This document shows positions 36,760-45,949 of a stretch of 64,000 nucleotides of DNA, in pieces (position 1 is the stretch's first letter; the number at the start of each line of letters is the position of its first letter). The notes beneath the pieces are model-generated. The model saw nothing but the letters and a program-made list of their open reading frames with translations, searched no databases and was not told the DNA's origin. Source of the DNA: Sphingomonas sp. AR_OL41 (GTDB lineage Bacteria > Pseudomonadota > Alphaproteobacteria > Sphingomonadales > Sphingomonadaceae); NCBI RefSeq assembly GCF_029911635.1, contig NZ_JARYTI010000015.1, forward strand, positions 1 through 64,000, given 5' to 3'. The position numbers were made by a program, and so were the translations under genes.

Positions 36760-37973
36760 GCCCGCGCCCTTACCAGATCGGCATAGAGGCGCGCGCTCGG
36801 CTTGGGCGTGCGGGCAAAGGTGGTGCGGTCGACCGCGACCAGCCCGAAATGCTTGGCATAGCCGCGCCGCCACTCGAAATTATCCATCAGCGACCAATGG
36901 ATATAGCCGATCACCGGTACGCCCTCGCGCCGGACCGCGTCGAGCGCGGCGAGCGAGAGCGGCAGGAACCGGCGGCGCTGTGCATCGTCCGCCGCGCCGA
37001 CGCCATTCTCGGTCACGAAGATCGGCTTGCCGGTGGCGGCGTGGACATAGCGGATCGCATTGCCGAGCGCCTGCGGGTAGAATTCGTCCCCGGCCTCGGT
37101 CAGTTCGGCGCCAGCGGGGGGAGGCACGCTGCCCTTCGGCCCGATCAGCACGCGGCTATAGGTCTGGATGCCGACGAAATCGTCGTCCTTCACCATCGCG
37201 AAGAACGGCGCATCGACGCTTGCGCGGAACGCAGCGAGCGCGCTATCCGGCACCGCACCTTGTGCGTCCGGCATGGCGAGGCTGAGGCCTACCGGCAGAT
37301 CGCCGCTCACCGCCTTCAGCGCCGCACGCGCCTGTGCGTGTCCCTTTGCGACCAACGAAATCTGCGCATCGGTGTCCCCGGGATAGACCAGCACCGAGAA
37401 GCGATCCGACCCGCTTGCCTTTGCCGCCGCTGCCATCATTGTAGCGAAGTCGGCCCGCGCGTCCACGCTCAGCGGGGTTGCGCTCCATGTGCCGAGCTTC
37501 TGTAAATTCGGTTCGTTGAAGGTGACGACATGACTCGCCTCCCCGGCAATCCGCCGTGCGACGCGGTCGGCGAAGCGCCCGAACAGAGCGGGCGCTTCCA
37601 TATTCTCCCACCCACCCGCCGCCGCGAACCAGCGCGGCGAGCTGAAATGGCTGAGTGTCACCACCGGCGCGATGTTGCGATCGCGGCAATAGGCGGCGAT
37701 GCGGGCGTAATGATCGAGCCAGGCCTGGCTGAATTGACCGGGGGCCGGCTCGATCCGGCTCCATTCGACCGAGAAGCGATAGCAATTCAGCCCCATTGCA
37801 ACGACGAGGGCAATGTCCTCGCGCCAGCGGTTGAGGCTGTCGCACGCATCGCCCGAAGGTTCGGCGAACAGCGTGCCCGCGACCTGTTCGAGCAGCCAGA
37901 TATCAGCGTTGACGTTATTGCCCTCGACCTGATGCCCTGCCGTCGCCACGCCCCAGAGGAAACGTGCGGTCAC
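36756..37973 (-). CDS. GH1 beta-glycosidase, cytoplasmic paralogue
   Basis: A 405-residue GH1 enzyme. FLWGVATAGHQVEGNNVNAD near the start, acid/base Glu154 in TFNEPN and nucleophile Glu322 in VTENGV are present. The NNVNADIWLLEQ stretch replaces the commoner ...DGRGxSIWD..., which marks an unusual GH1 subgroup. The start is GTG 37973 directly at the barrel, with no signal peptide, whereas the adjacent paralogue has a Tat signal. GTG overlaps the paralogue's stop (GTGA). Likely hydrolyses a beta-glucoside or related aglycone bond inside the cell. Confidence 0.9.
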   Translation of the reverse strand: MTARFLWGVATAGHQVEGNNVNADIWLLEQVAGTLFAEPSGDACDSLNRWREDIALVVAMGLNCYRFSVEWSRIEPAPGQFSQAWLDHYARIAAYCRDRNIAPVVTLSHFSSPRWFAAAGGWENMEAPALFGRFADRVARRIAGEASHVVTFNEPNLQKLGTWSATPLSVDARADFATMMAAAAKASGSDRFSVLVYPGDTDAQISLVAKGHAQARAALKAVSGDLPVGLSLAMPDAQGAVPDSALAAFRASVDAPFFAMVKDDDFVGIQTYSRVLIGPKGSVPPPAGAELTEAGDEFYPQALGNAIRYVHAATGKPIFVTENGVGAADDAQRRRFLPLSLAALDAVRREGVPVIGYIHWSLMDNFEWRRGYAKHFGLVAVDRTTFARTPKPSARLYADLVRARA

Positions 37974-39271
37974 CGCGTGCCGCCTGCCCGCGCGATCGCA
38001 CCGAGCACGCGAGCGCTGGGCTTGGGCGTGCGCTTGAAGGTGGTGCGGTCGACCGCGACGAGGCCGAACTTGGGCTTGTAGCCGCCGAACCACTCGAAAT
38101 TGTCCAGCAAGGACCAGTGAATGTAGCCGAGCACCGGCACACCGTCGCGTCGAGCTGCCTCGACCGCCGCGACCGCGAGCGGGATGAAGCGCGCACGCTC
38201 GGCATCGTCATCGGTCTCGATGCCGTTCTCGGTGACGAGGATCGGCTTGCCGGTCGCCGCGTGGGCATAGCGGATCGCGCCGCCGATCGCCTCGGGCTCG
38301 AACGGCTTGCCGTCCTTGCGGCGTGCGCCCCCGGCGGGCGTGTCGAGCGGGCCGGTGCGACCGATGAAACTACGCTCATAGGTCTGTACGCCGACGAAAT
38401 CGTCATCCCGCCCGGCCTCGAAGAACGGCTCGTACCGCGCGCGTCGCTTGGCCGCGAGCAGACTGTCCGGTCCGACGCCGACATCGTCGGAAATGGCGAG
38501 GCTCATCCCGACCGGCAAGTCGCCGCGAACCGCCTTGATCGCGTCCCGACCGAGCCGGTGCGCGCGCAATACCCCCGGGATCATCGGCGCGGAATCGCCG
38601 CCGTTGAGCACAGAGAAGCTTTCCGACCCGCTCGCCTTCGCCGCCGCCGCGATCAGCGCCTGCATGGCCCCGCGCGCGCGCGCGTCTGGCTGGAAGCGCG
38701 ACCATGCGCCGCCGATCGACAGATTGGGTTCGTTGAAGGTCAGCGCATGGCTGATCCCCGCCGCCATCGCGCGCGCGACGCGCGTACAGTAACGCGCGAA
38801 CAGCTCCGGCGCATCCGGCGCTTCCCACCCTCCGCGCGCGGCGAACCAGCGCGGCGTGGTGAAATGGTTGAACGTGACGACCGGCGCGAGGCCCGATGCA
38901 CGGCAGTGATCGACGATGCGCGCATAGTGATCGAGATAGGCCTGGCTGAACTGCCCCTCGGCCGCTTCGATCCGGCTCCACTCGACCGAGAAGCGATAGC
39001 AATTCAGGCCCAGCGCCTTGACCAGGGCGACGTCCTCGCCCCAGCGATGCAGGCTGTCGCACGCATCGCCCGAGGGTTCGGCGAACAGCGTCGGCTTCAT
39101 CTGTTCGAGCAGCCAGATATCGGCGTTGACGTTGTTGCCCTCGACCTGGTGCCCGGCGGTCGCCGCGCCCCACAGGAATTTCGCGTCAGGCCGCGCAGCG
39201 CGCGCCGGAACCGCGATGGCTGCGCTCGCCGCCAGCCCCAGACCCAGCACGCCCCTGCGGTCGACCGGCAT
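37970..39271 (-). CDS. GH1 beta-glycosidase with Tat signal, paralogue
   Basis: A 433-residue GH1 enzyme closely similar to its neighbour (same GHQVEGNNVNADIWLLEQ, FAEPSGDACDSL, LNCYRFSVEWSRIE). It carries a twin-arginine signal (MPVDRRGVLGLGLAASAAIA), so it is probably exported folded to the periplasm. Acid/base Glu181 is in TFNEPN; the nucleophile Glu is in VTENGI. The pair would allow hydrolysis on both sides of the inner membrane. ATG 39271 is two bases after the stop of the upstream esterase. Confidence 0.9.
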   Translation of the reverse strand: MPVDRRGVLGLGLAASAAIAVPARAARPDAKFLWGAATAGHQVEGNNVNADIWLLEQMKPTLFAEPSGDACDSLHRWGEDVALVKALGLNCYRFSVEWSRIEAAEGQFSQAYLDHYARIVDHCRASGLAPVVTFNHFTTPRWFAARGGWEAPDAPELFARYCTRVARAMAAGISHALTFNEPNLSIGGAWSRFQPDARARGAMQALIAAAAKASGSESFSVLNGGDSAPMIPGVLRAHRLGRDAIKAVRGDLPVGMSLAISDDVGVGPDSLLAAKRRARYEPFFEAGRDDDFVGVQTYERSFIGRTGPLDTPAGGARRKDGKPFEPEAIGGAIRYAHAATGKPILVTENGIETDDDAERARFIPLAVAAVEAARRDGVPVLGYIHWSLLDNFEWFGGYKPKFGLVAVDRTTFKRTPKPSARVLGAIARAGGTR

Positions 39272-39273
39272 GC

Positions 39274-40620
39274 TCACTTCACGGCGTCCGCCGCCGGGCG
39301 CTGGCCGGTTCGGACCCAACGCCGCATCGCCTCGAACGCGGCGATGTTCTGCGCGGGCGTGAAGCCGCAATGCGAATAGCCCTCCAGCCCGCCCGGCAGC
39401 GCCATGCGCGTCGGCGGCACGGCATATTGTGCGAGGTTGCGCGCATTGCCCGCCTTCGCCACGATCCGCCCGAGCGCTTCGGATTGCGAGAACGGGACGA
39501 GCGCATCCTGCGTCTGATGCACCGTCACCAGCGGTATCCGGAAGTGCCCGCTCGATTCATGCCAGCGCCGCGCATAGGCCAGCGCCTTCGGGTCCGCGCT
39601 GTAGCGCTGCATCCGGCGGTTGAAGTCCGCGGTTTCCGCTGCCGTCATTTCAGGCGGGGCGTAGGCGCGACCGATATTGCCGATCGGCAAACCGCCCATC
39701 GTCGCGATGACATCGTCCATCCCGAGCGCCGCTGAATAAAGCGGGGCGCCGATCGCCGCCACATCCGGCGCGAAACCGCTGATCGCCGCCAACTGACGGA
39801 CGATCTTCGCTTCCGCGCCATCGGGTCTGGCCTTTGCCTCCTGGAACAGCGCGAAGATCGGCATCAGCACCTTGAACTTCTGCTGCTCGCGGAACGCATC
39901 GCCCGGGGTCTTGTCGCCCGCAGGCGGGACGGTCGACAAGGCCGATCGCGTTACGTCCTTGTCGCCGGGTAAGGCATAGATGGTGCCTTCGGTCAGCACG
40001 TTATAAGCCCCGCGCAGATCGCCCTGCTGGCGCACCAGTGGCAGCCAGCCTTGCGTGATGCCGCACATCGACACCGCGCCCGCGAATGCCTTGGGGTACA
40101 GTTCGATCGCCGACAGCACGATGCTCCCGCCCATCGATCCGCCAAGAGCATATTGGCGGGTCGCGCCAAGCTTCACCATCAGATCGTGTAACCGCAGCAT
40201 GTTCTTCGTGCCGCTTTCCGTCGCGACGCCCGATTTGTCGAACGCGGCAATGCCGACCGCCAGCCCCGCCTCATAGGCATGGCGTAACGTGCCGCCGCCC
40301 GGGTCCTTCGCGATCGGATCGGCGGGTACCGTCGGTGTCGAGCCGGGGGTCGCATAGCCTTGCCCGAACAACACCACCTCGCGGTTCCACCGGGCCGGGA
40401 TCGCCAGCACGAACGCACGACCGGCCAGCGTCCCGTTAAGGATCATGCCGCCATCCGGCCCGGCGGACGCGACCGCCGTCGCCCCGGCGGCCCGCACGCG
40501 TACCACCAGCGCCGCCTGTTCGGCGTTCCCAACGAAGGCGGCGGGGGCCGGGACTGGAGCCTGTTGTGCCGACACCGGAACGGCGGCACACAACAAACCG
40601 ACGATGAGGAGGCGCTTCAT
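39274..40620 (-). CDS. exported alpha/beta hydrolase (esterase), paralogue 2
   Basis: A 448-residue exported hydrolase with a clean signal peptide (MKRLLIVGLLCAAVPVSAQQ). Elbow ALGGSMGGSIV, Asp in HQTQDALVPFSQ and His in EGYSHCGF form the probable triad. It matches the esterase next to GH42 along its full length, including the C-terminal TGQRPAADAVK. The two copies at opposite ends of the operon suggest duplication before or during operon assembly. It is the second gene of the operon, ten bases after the TonB receptor. Confidence 0.8.
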   Translation of the reverse strand: MKRLLIVGLLCAAVPVSAQQAPVPAPAAFVGNAEQAALVVRVRAAGATAVASAGPDGGMILNGTLAGRAFVLAIPARWNREVVLFGQGYATPGSTPTVPADPIAKDPGGGTLRHAYEAGLAVGIAAFDKSGVATESGTKNMLRLHDLMVKLGATRQYALGGSMGGSIVLSAIELYPKAFAGAVSMCGITQGWLPLVRQQGDLRGAYNVLTEGTIYALPGDKDVTRSALSTVPPAGDKTPGDAFREQQKFKVLMPIFALFQEAKARPDGAEAKIVRQLAAISGFAPDVAAIGAPLYSAALGMDDVIATMGGLPIGNIGRAYAPPEMTAAETADFNRRMQRYSADPKALAYARRWHESSGHFRIPLVTVHQTQDALVPFSQSEALGRIVAKAGNARNLAQYAVPPTRMALPGGLEGYSHCGFTPAQNIAAFEAMRRWVRTGQRPAADAVK

Positions 40621-40630
40621 GCCCCGTGCC

Positions 40631-43135
40631 TCAAAAGCGATAGCGCATTTGCACGCCATATTGTGCGGGCTCGCCATAGATCGAGTTGATGAAGCCGGAA
40701 TTGTTGTACCCCGGGTTCGCCGTCACACGGTATTCCTTGTTGAGGATGTTGGTGCCGTAGATCGACAGATCGAGCGGGGCACCACGGACGTTCTTCCAGT
40801 CGAGCCGCGCATTGACCAGGCCATAGCCCGCAATGGTGTCGAACGGCTGGCTTTCCGGCGTGACGCGCTGGCTCGATTGATACGACCAGTTGGCGCTCAG
40901 CGCGACATCGCCCGCCGATTTCGGGATCGGCAGCGCGACGCTCGCCCCGAGCGTGAACTTGTGCTTCGGCACGAACGAGAAGGGAGTGCCCGCCAGGTCG
41001 CGGCTAGGCTGCGCGGCGGTCAGCGCCGATGGAATCGCAGGGATCGCGATGGTGTTGTATTCGAGATATTTCGCGTCGTTGTACGAATAGTTGGCGCTGA
41101 GCGTCAGCCCCTTCACCGGCACCAGCAGACCCTCGAACTCCAGACCGAAAACTCGCGCGCGCTGCGCGTTGCTCAGGATATCCGAGCCGGCGATCGCCGC
41201 GCGCTGGATGACCTGGATATCGTTATACCAGGTATAGAACGCCGAAAGATTGGTGCGCGCTTCCACACCGCCCAGATTCCAGTCGCGCTTTATGCCGATC
41301 TCCGCATCGGTGACCTTTTCCGGCCGCACGTTGAACAAGGGATAGTTCTGACCGAGGAACAGCCCGACAATGGCATTGCTCGCACCGGATTTGTAGCCGC
41401 GGCGGCTGACCGCGTAGAGCAGCGTCTGCGGATCGGCCTGCCAATCGAGCCCGAGCTGCCAGGTCGGCCCGTTGCTCTTGCCGCTGAACTTCACATTGGT
41501 GCAATTCGGGTATTTCAGGCTGGGGAAGCCCCCCGCCGCTACCGCGAGGAAGGCGTCATAGACGCACAGATCGGCATTGAGGCCGATGACTTGCGCGGCT
41601 TGTGCGGGCGAGACGAGGCCAAGCGTCGCGAGCTGGTTGAAGACTTGATAGCTCGACGCCGCCTGATAGCCCTGAATATCGCCGCCGAACGAGTCCCACG
41701 TCCAGCGAAAGCCCGCGGTGGCGGTTAACTGCGGCGTGATCTTGTACTGCGCCTGGCCGTACACCGCCTTGCTCTGCCCATCGACATGCGCGGAAGGCTG
41801 GAGGCTGAGTGCGGGCAGCAACGGACCGTTGACACCGAGCGCCGCTTGCACCGCAGGCGGCAAAATGATCGGCCCGCCGCCGAGCAGGCCGCCGGCCTGG
41901 AGCGGATTGATCGTCTGGAACGTCAGCGGCGCGGGCGTGATCTGGTCGAGCAGGAAGCCGCCGACCTGCAAGCGCAGCGGCCCGCTCTCGTAGCGAAGCT
42001 GCAATTCCTCGGTGATCGTCCGCAGATTGTTATTATAGCTGCCGGGATAAGCCCCGAGCAGATCGGCAATCGGCAGCGGCGTCGAATCGCGGTCGGTCGC
42101 GCTGGTCGATTTGGTCCGCGCGTAGCTGAAGATGTTCTTGACCGTCAGCGTGCTCGACGGACGCCATTCGGTGTTGTTGAGGATCAGCAGATTCTTGGCG
42201 ACCTCGCGCGTTGGCACGCTCAGCGACGTCTGCCGCACGCCGCGCGCCTGCTGCGCTACCAGATAGGGCTGGAGCAGGGCGGCATAGGTGCGCGCCGGAT
42301 TGACCGCGAGCAGGATGCTGCCGCCGCCATGCTCGTTGACATCGAGATAGCTTATCGCCGTGTAGCTGCTGATCGTGCTGGTCGGGTTGAACTGGATGCC
42401 CAGTCGCACGCTGTAATTGTTGCGGTTGAGGTAATCGACGCCGGTCACGACATCGCGCACATAGCCGTCGCGCTTGTCGAACTGACCGGCCACGCGGATC
42501 GCCAGCACATCGTCGATGATGGGCACGTTCAGCGCGCCCTGCCCGCTCTTGTGCGCATAATTGCCGAGCGTGAAATCCAGATAGCCCTCGACGCTGTTCA
42601 TCTTGGGATGCTGCGGTTCGAGCAGCACCGCGCCGCCCGTCGTGTTGCGGCCGAACAGCGTGCCCTGCGGGCCCTTCAGAACCTGCAACGAGGCGAGATC
42701 GTAGAAATTGCCCGGCCCGCTTACGCTGGTCGGCACTTCGGCGAAATAGCCGACAACGCCCGGGCCGCTGCCCGTGCCCGCGCCGCCGTTGCCGCCCATG
42801 CCGCGGATCGAATAGGTTTCCTGGTTGCGCGCGACGTCGCCGAGCACCGACAAAGACGGCGTGAAATTCTGCAACTCGGTGCCGTTCGTGATCCCCTTTT
42901 CGCGCAGGCTATCCTGCGTGAAGGCCGTGATGGAGACCGGCACGCGTTGCGCCCGCTCCTCCGTGCGGCGCGCGGTCACGACGATATCCTGGAGGCCGTC
43001 GTCAGGGGCGTCCGGAGCGGTCGTCTCGGCTGCTGGCGGAGGAGGCGGCACAGTCTGCGCGTGCGCAGCAACCGTGCCCGACATCAATGCCAGGGGGGCC
43101 ACACCCCAGGCGACACTTTTCAACGTACCGTTCAT
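40631..43135 (-). CDS. TonB-dependent receptor
   Basis: An 834-residue outer-membrane receptor and first gene of the operon. A signal peptide ends near AHAQ, then a Pro-rich stretch and a TonB-box-like DIVVTARR. The plug domain contains YSIRGMGGNGGAGTGSGPG and LQVLKGPQGTLFGRNTTGG, and a long barrel ends in the C-terminal aromatic MRYRF. It would import an oligosaccharide or glycoside using TonB energy. Its promoter faces the lacI gene, with a palindromic operator candidate between. No SusD partner is present, as expected in proteobacteria. Confidence 0.94.
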   Translation of the reverse strand: MNGTLKSVAWGVAPLALMSGTVAAHAQTVPPPPPAAETTAPDAPDDGLQDIVVTARRTEERAQRVPVSITAFTQDSLREKGITNGTELQNFTPSLSVLGDVARNQETYSIRGMGGNGGAGTGSGPGVVGYFAEVPTSVSGPGNFYDLASLQVLKGPQGTLFGRNTTGGAVLLEPQHPKMNSVEGYLDFTLGNYAHKSGQGALNVPIIDDVLAIRVAGQFDKRDGYVRDVVTGVDYLNRNNYSVRLGIQFNPTSTISSYTAISYLDVNEHGGGSILLAVNPARTYAALLQPYLVAQQARGVRQTSLSVPTREVAKNLLILNNTEWRPSSTLTVKNIFSYARTKSTSATDRDSTPLPIADLLGAYPGSYNNNLRTITEELQLRYESGPLRLQVGGFLLDQITPAPLTFQTINPLQAGGLLGGGPIILPPAVQAALGVNGPLLPALSLQPSAHVDGQSKAVYGQAQYKITPQLTATAGFRWTWDSFGGDIQGYQAASSYQVFNQLATLGLVSPAQAAQVIGLNADLCVYDAFLAVAAGGFPSLKYPNCTNVKFSGKSNGPTWQLGLDWQADPQTLLYAVSRRGYKSGASNAIVGLFLGQNYPLFNVRPEKVTDAEIGIKRDWNLGGVEARTNLSAFYTWYNDIQVIQRAAIAGSDILSNAQRARVFGLEFEGLLVPVKGLTLSANYSYNDAKYLEYNTIAIPAIPSALTAAQPSRDLAGTPFSFVPKHKFTLGASVALPIPKSAGDVALSANWSYQSSQRVTPESQPFDTIAGYGLVNARLDWKNVRGAPLDLSIYGTNILNKEYRVTANPGYNNSGFINSIYGEPAQYGVQMRYRF

Positions 43136-43194
43136 CGCAGCATCCCTCCCTCATCCGCACTGTTCCGTGCGATCCCGAGTCGAATATCGATTTA

Positions 43195-43208
43195 TGAAAC
43201 GCATTTCA
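43195..43208. promoter_or_regulatory. candidate LacI-family operator
   Basis: TGAAACGCATTTCA has arms TGAAA and TTTCA around a central CGCA, the size and near-palindromic form of LacI/GalR operators. It lies 60 bases upstream of the TonB receptor start and 74 before the lacI-type gene, so it could control both. A related half-site (TCAATTTCA) is near 43254-43263. Confidence 0.5.
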
Positions 43209-43281
43209 ATAGCTGTTGCAAGAAAATCGCGGCGGCGAGGACTTGTTGCCTAAATCAATTTCAATGGCGTAGTCTGGCCAG

Positions 43282-44319
43282 ATGACCATTGACGCTCCCG
43301 CTCTGGCCCGATCGAAAAAGGTGACCGGCGCGATCACGATGGACGACATCGCGCGGCTGGCCGGCGTATCGAAGCCGACCGTGTCGCGCGTCTTGAACGG
43401 TAGCACGTTGGTTTCGGCGAAGACGCGAGAGCGGGTGCTAGCGGTCGCGGGCGAGCATGGCTATGCCGTCAACCGCAACGCGCAGAAGCTACGCCAGGCC
43501 CGCACCAACACGGTCGCCGTCGTTCTCGATTTCGGCTCGCACCGGCACGGCGCGATCGGCGATCCGTTCATTTTCGAGTTGCTCGCGGGCGTGTCGGAAG
43601 CGCTGTCGATGCGCGATGTCGATCTGCTGTTGTCGCCCTCCGGTCTCGACAGCGCGGCGGGGTTCGTCGAGCTCTATCGCTCGCGCGGGACGGACGGATT
43701 CATCGTGCTGGGCCAGGGCAAGCGCGACGGAATGCTGCGCGATCTCTCGCGCAAGGACGTGCCACTGGTGGTGTGGGGGGCGGTGCATGAGGATGCTGGC
43801 TACTGCGCGGTCGGCAGCGACAATTTCGCAGGCGGCCTTCTGGCAGGCGAGCGCTTTTTGGCGCAGCGGCGCACCCGCTGGCTGTTCGTCGGCAATGTCG
43901 ACCATGACGAAATCCGCCTGCGCTACGACGGTCTGCGCGCCGCCGCCGCAACAACGCCGGAGGTCGAGATCGTCTTGCTGCCGACAGGCTCGATGACCTT
44001 TGCCGCGACCTATCAGTGTGCGACCGATCACATGCGGGCTGGCGCTCGGCCCGACGCCGTCTTCACCTTTTCGGATACTGCGGCGATGGCCGTCATCAGC
44101 GCTTTTCGCAAGCACGATCATCTCAGCCCGCGCGATTATTCGCTGGTCGGGTACAACAACATTCCGCCCGCCGCACACTTCAACCCGTCGATCACGACGA
44201 TCGTGCAGGAAACCGGGGTGGCGGGTGCGATCCTCGTCGAAAAGCTCATGCAGAAGATCGACGGCGGACGCCCGAAATCGGTGATGCTGCCGACCACCAT
44301 CGTCATCCGCGAAACGTGA
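43282..44319 (+). CDS. LacI family transcriptional regulator
   Basis: A 345-residue regulator. The N-terminal helix-turn-helix MDDIARLAGVSKPTVSRVLNG is followed by the hinge-helix region (KLRQARTNTVAVVLDFG) and a periplasmic-binding-protein-like effector domain (DGFIVLGQGKRDGML, SDNFAGGLLAGERFL, FSDTAAMAVISAF, LVGYNNIPPAA). It is divergent from the TonB operon and most likely its local repressor, released by a sugar derived from the imported compound. The start is ATG 43282; an extended polar N-terminus of about 18 residues precedes the HTH. Confidence 0.92.
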   Translation: MTIDAPALARSKKVTGAITMDDIARLAGVSKPTVSRVLNGSTLVSAKTRERVLAVAGEHGYAVNRNAQKLRQARTNTVAVVLDFGSHRHGAIGDPFIFELLAGVSEALSMRDVDLLLSPSGLDSAAGFVELYRSRGTDGFIVLGQGKRDGMLRDLSRKDVPLVVWGAVHEDAGYCAVGSDNFAGGLLAGERFLAQRRTRWLFVGNVDHDEIRLRYDGLRAAAATTPEVEIVLLPTGSMTFAATYQCATDHMRAGARPDAVFTFSDTAAMAVISAFRKHDHLSPRDYSLVGYNNIPPAAHFNPSITTIVQETGVAGAILVEKLMQKIDGGRPKSVMLPTTIVIRET

Positions 44320-44777
44320 GGCGAGTCATTCTGCCACGCTGATCGAGCGGGCGACGACCGGCAGCGACACCAGCAGGATCGCGACCGCAACCATGTAGCG
44401 AACGCTGACCCTGGGTTCCAGATGATACGTAACTAGCGCGGTCCGGTCTGGGCCGTGGTCAATTATATGATCGGGCCGGGGCCTTTCGGAATGCGGTTTC
44501 AGGGACGACGCCACGCGCGTGCGTGCCGACACGCTGGCGCTGATCGCCGGTGCCGGGTTCTAAGAAGTATTCGACCTGACATGCGGATCGCCGACTGACA
44601 ACGACGACGACGAAGTCGGGCTGTACAGGCGCCTGGGCGATCGACGGCAGAATGGAGGTGGGCGCGTTCATTGGACGGAACATACCGTGTCCACCGCGTC
44701 TCGCCCAGCCTTGATGGCCTTCGATGAAGTGAACGATGGTCCGTTCGTAAGCCCCATTGACTCTGTCTGGCGTATTA
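44320..44777. other. gap with possible gene remnants
   Basis: About 460 bases between lacI and the LexA box. A minus-strand frame ending near 44326 contains a hydrophobic stretch (MVAVAILLVSLPVVARS), perhaps the tail of a lost membrane protein. A plus-strand stretch near 44520-44660 reads as coding-like residues (ADTLALIAGAGF, stop, EVFDLTCGSPT) with an in-frame stop. Neither is recognised. The decay of coding signal marks the start of the degraded region. Confidence 0.35.
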
Positions 44778-44792
44778 GAACAGATAAAGAAC
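44778..44792. promoter_or_regulatory. LexA (SOS) box, alphaproteobacterial type
   Basis: GAAC-AGATAAA-GAAC is an exact match to the alphaproteobacterial LexA operator GTTC-N7-GTTC read on the other strand. It lies 31 bases before the imuA start codon, where an SOS operator is expected for the imuA-imuB-dnaE2 cassette. The gene behind it is broken. Confidence 0.8.
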
Positions 44793-44823
44793 GAATCACA
44801 CCGCTCGTGAGTCCACGAATGCC

Positions 44824-45555
44824 ATGCGCCGATCCATCGTCGTTGAAAATCTGCGTGCTCGCATCGCGCGGATCGAGGGCGTGGGCGCCAGACACGGCAT
44901 CGTCCCGTTCGGGGTCGACGCGATCGACTCGCGGCTTCCGGGCAGCGGTATCGCCACGGGGGCACTGCACGAGAAAGCGGGCGGTGCCGAGCTCGTCGAC
45001 GACGCCAGCGCCACGATCTTCCTCGCGGGGATTCTCGCCCGGATCGACGGTCCCGTCCTCTGGGCCTGCGGTGGCGCGACCTTTTCGCGCCGGCCCTCCA
45101 TCTCGCCGGCCTGCACCCGGACCGGGTGATCCACGTCGAGGCTGGCAGCGACGCGAACGTGCTGCTGGCGATGGAGGAATGCCTTCGCCACGCAGGACTG
45201 GCCGGAGTTGTGGGGGAATCGGCAAGTAGTCGACCGCCGCGTCGAAGCGGTTGCAACTGGCGGCCGAGGGAGGGGTCGGGCGTTGCCGCGTTCGTCTTCC
45301 GCCGCTCGTCCAAGGTCGACATGGCGGTCGAGGCGACCGCAGCCGTCACGCGCTGGCGTAACCGCCTCACCGAGGGGAGAACTGGGCATCCCCAGCCTCG
45401 GCCGGCCGCGCTGGCGGGTGGAGCTCGAACGCGTGCGGGTTGGAAACCCGCATGCCTGGATCGTGGAGGGATGCGATGCGCAGGATCGTATCGGTGTTCT
45501 TGCCAACGTGGTCAACGGACCGGTTGCGCAGGGAGACCGCCAAGTCGCCGCCTGA
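44824..45555 (+). pseudogene. imuA: imuA, frameshifted (SOS mutasome, RecA-like)
   Basis: Remnant of the mutasome protein ImuA. Frame 1 from ATG 44824 reads LRARIARIEGV, FGVDAIDSRLPG and GALHE, then ends at 45129. Homology continues in a second frame (LAGLHPDRVIHVEAGSD, MEECLRHAGLAGVVGE), a short third-frame stretch near 45219-45265 (STAASKRLQLAAEGG), back to frame two (GVAAFVFRR, AAVTRWR), then another shift (LGRPRWRVELERVRVGNP, AWIVEGCDAQ). At least three frame changes make it non-functional as read. Sequencing error is unlikely to cluster so densely, but cannot be excluded. It overlaps the imuB start, as in intact cassettes. Confidence 0.82.
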
Positions 45556-45945
45556 AGGTGTGCTTCCTGACGGGCCACTCGCCACCGCGGTCCCCGACCA
45601 CGGCCGCCGCGTGATAGCCGCGGTGGATGCTGGCGCACGTGCGCTCGGCGTCACGCGAAGCATGACCGTCACCAAGGCGCGGACCTTCGCACCCGGACTC
45701 CAGATGGTCGATGCCGAACCCGAGGCTGACGCCAAGGGCTTGCGACCGCTCGCGCTGTGGGCCGGCACCCGCCACGCGCCGCTCGTCGCACCCGATCCGC
45801 CGGGCGGCCTGTGGCTCGACGTCACCGGGTGCGCAGCGCTGTTCTCGACCGAGCGCGCCCTACTCAATGACCTCCGCCGCCGGACATCGGCATTCGGTCT
45901 GTCGCTGCAAATGGCCGTCGCGGACAATCGCTTCGGCATTGGTAA
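45476..45945 (+). pseudogene. imuB: imuB 5' fragment (Y-family polymerase-like)
   Basis: The first ~155 codons of ImuB: MRRIVSVFLPTWSTDRLRR is the family start, then AAVDAGARALGVTRSMTVTKAR, LALWAGTRHAPLVAPDPPGG and LWLDVTGCAALF. Intact ImuB is about 500 residues. The reading of imuB stops after FGLSLQMAVADN, where the IS110-family element begins. The 3' end of the gene reappears beyond the element, but the middle (roughly 200 residues) is absent, so insertion was accompanied or followed by deletion. Confidence 0.82.
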
Positions 45946-45949
45946 CCGG

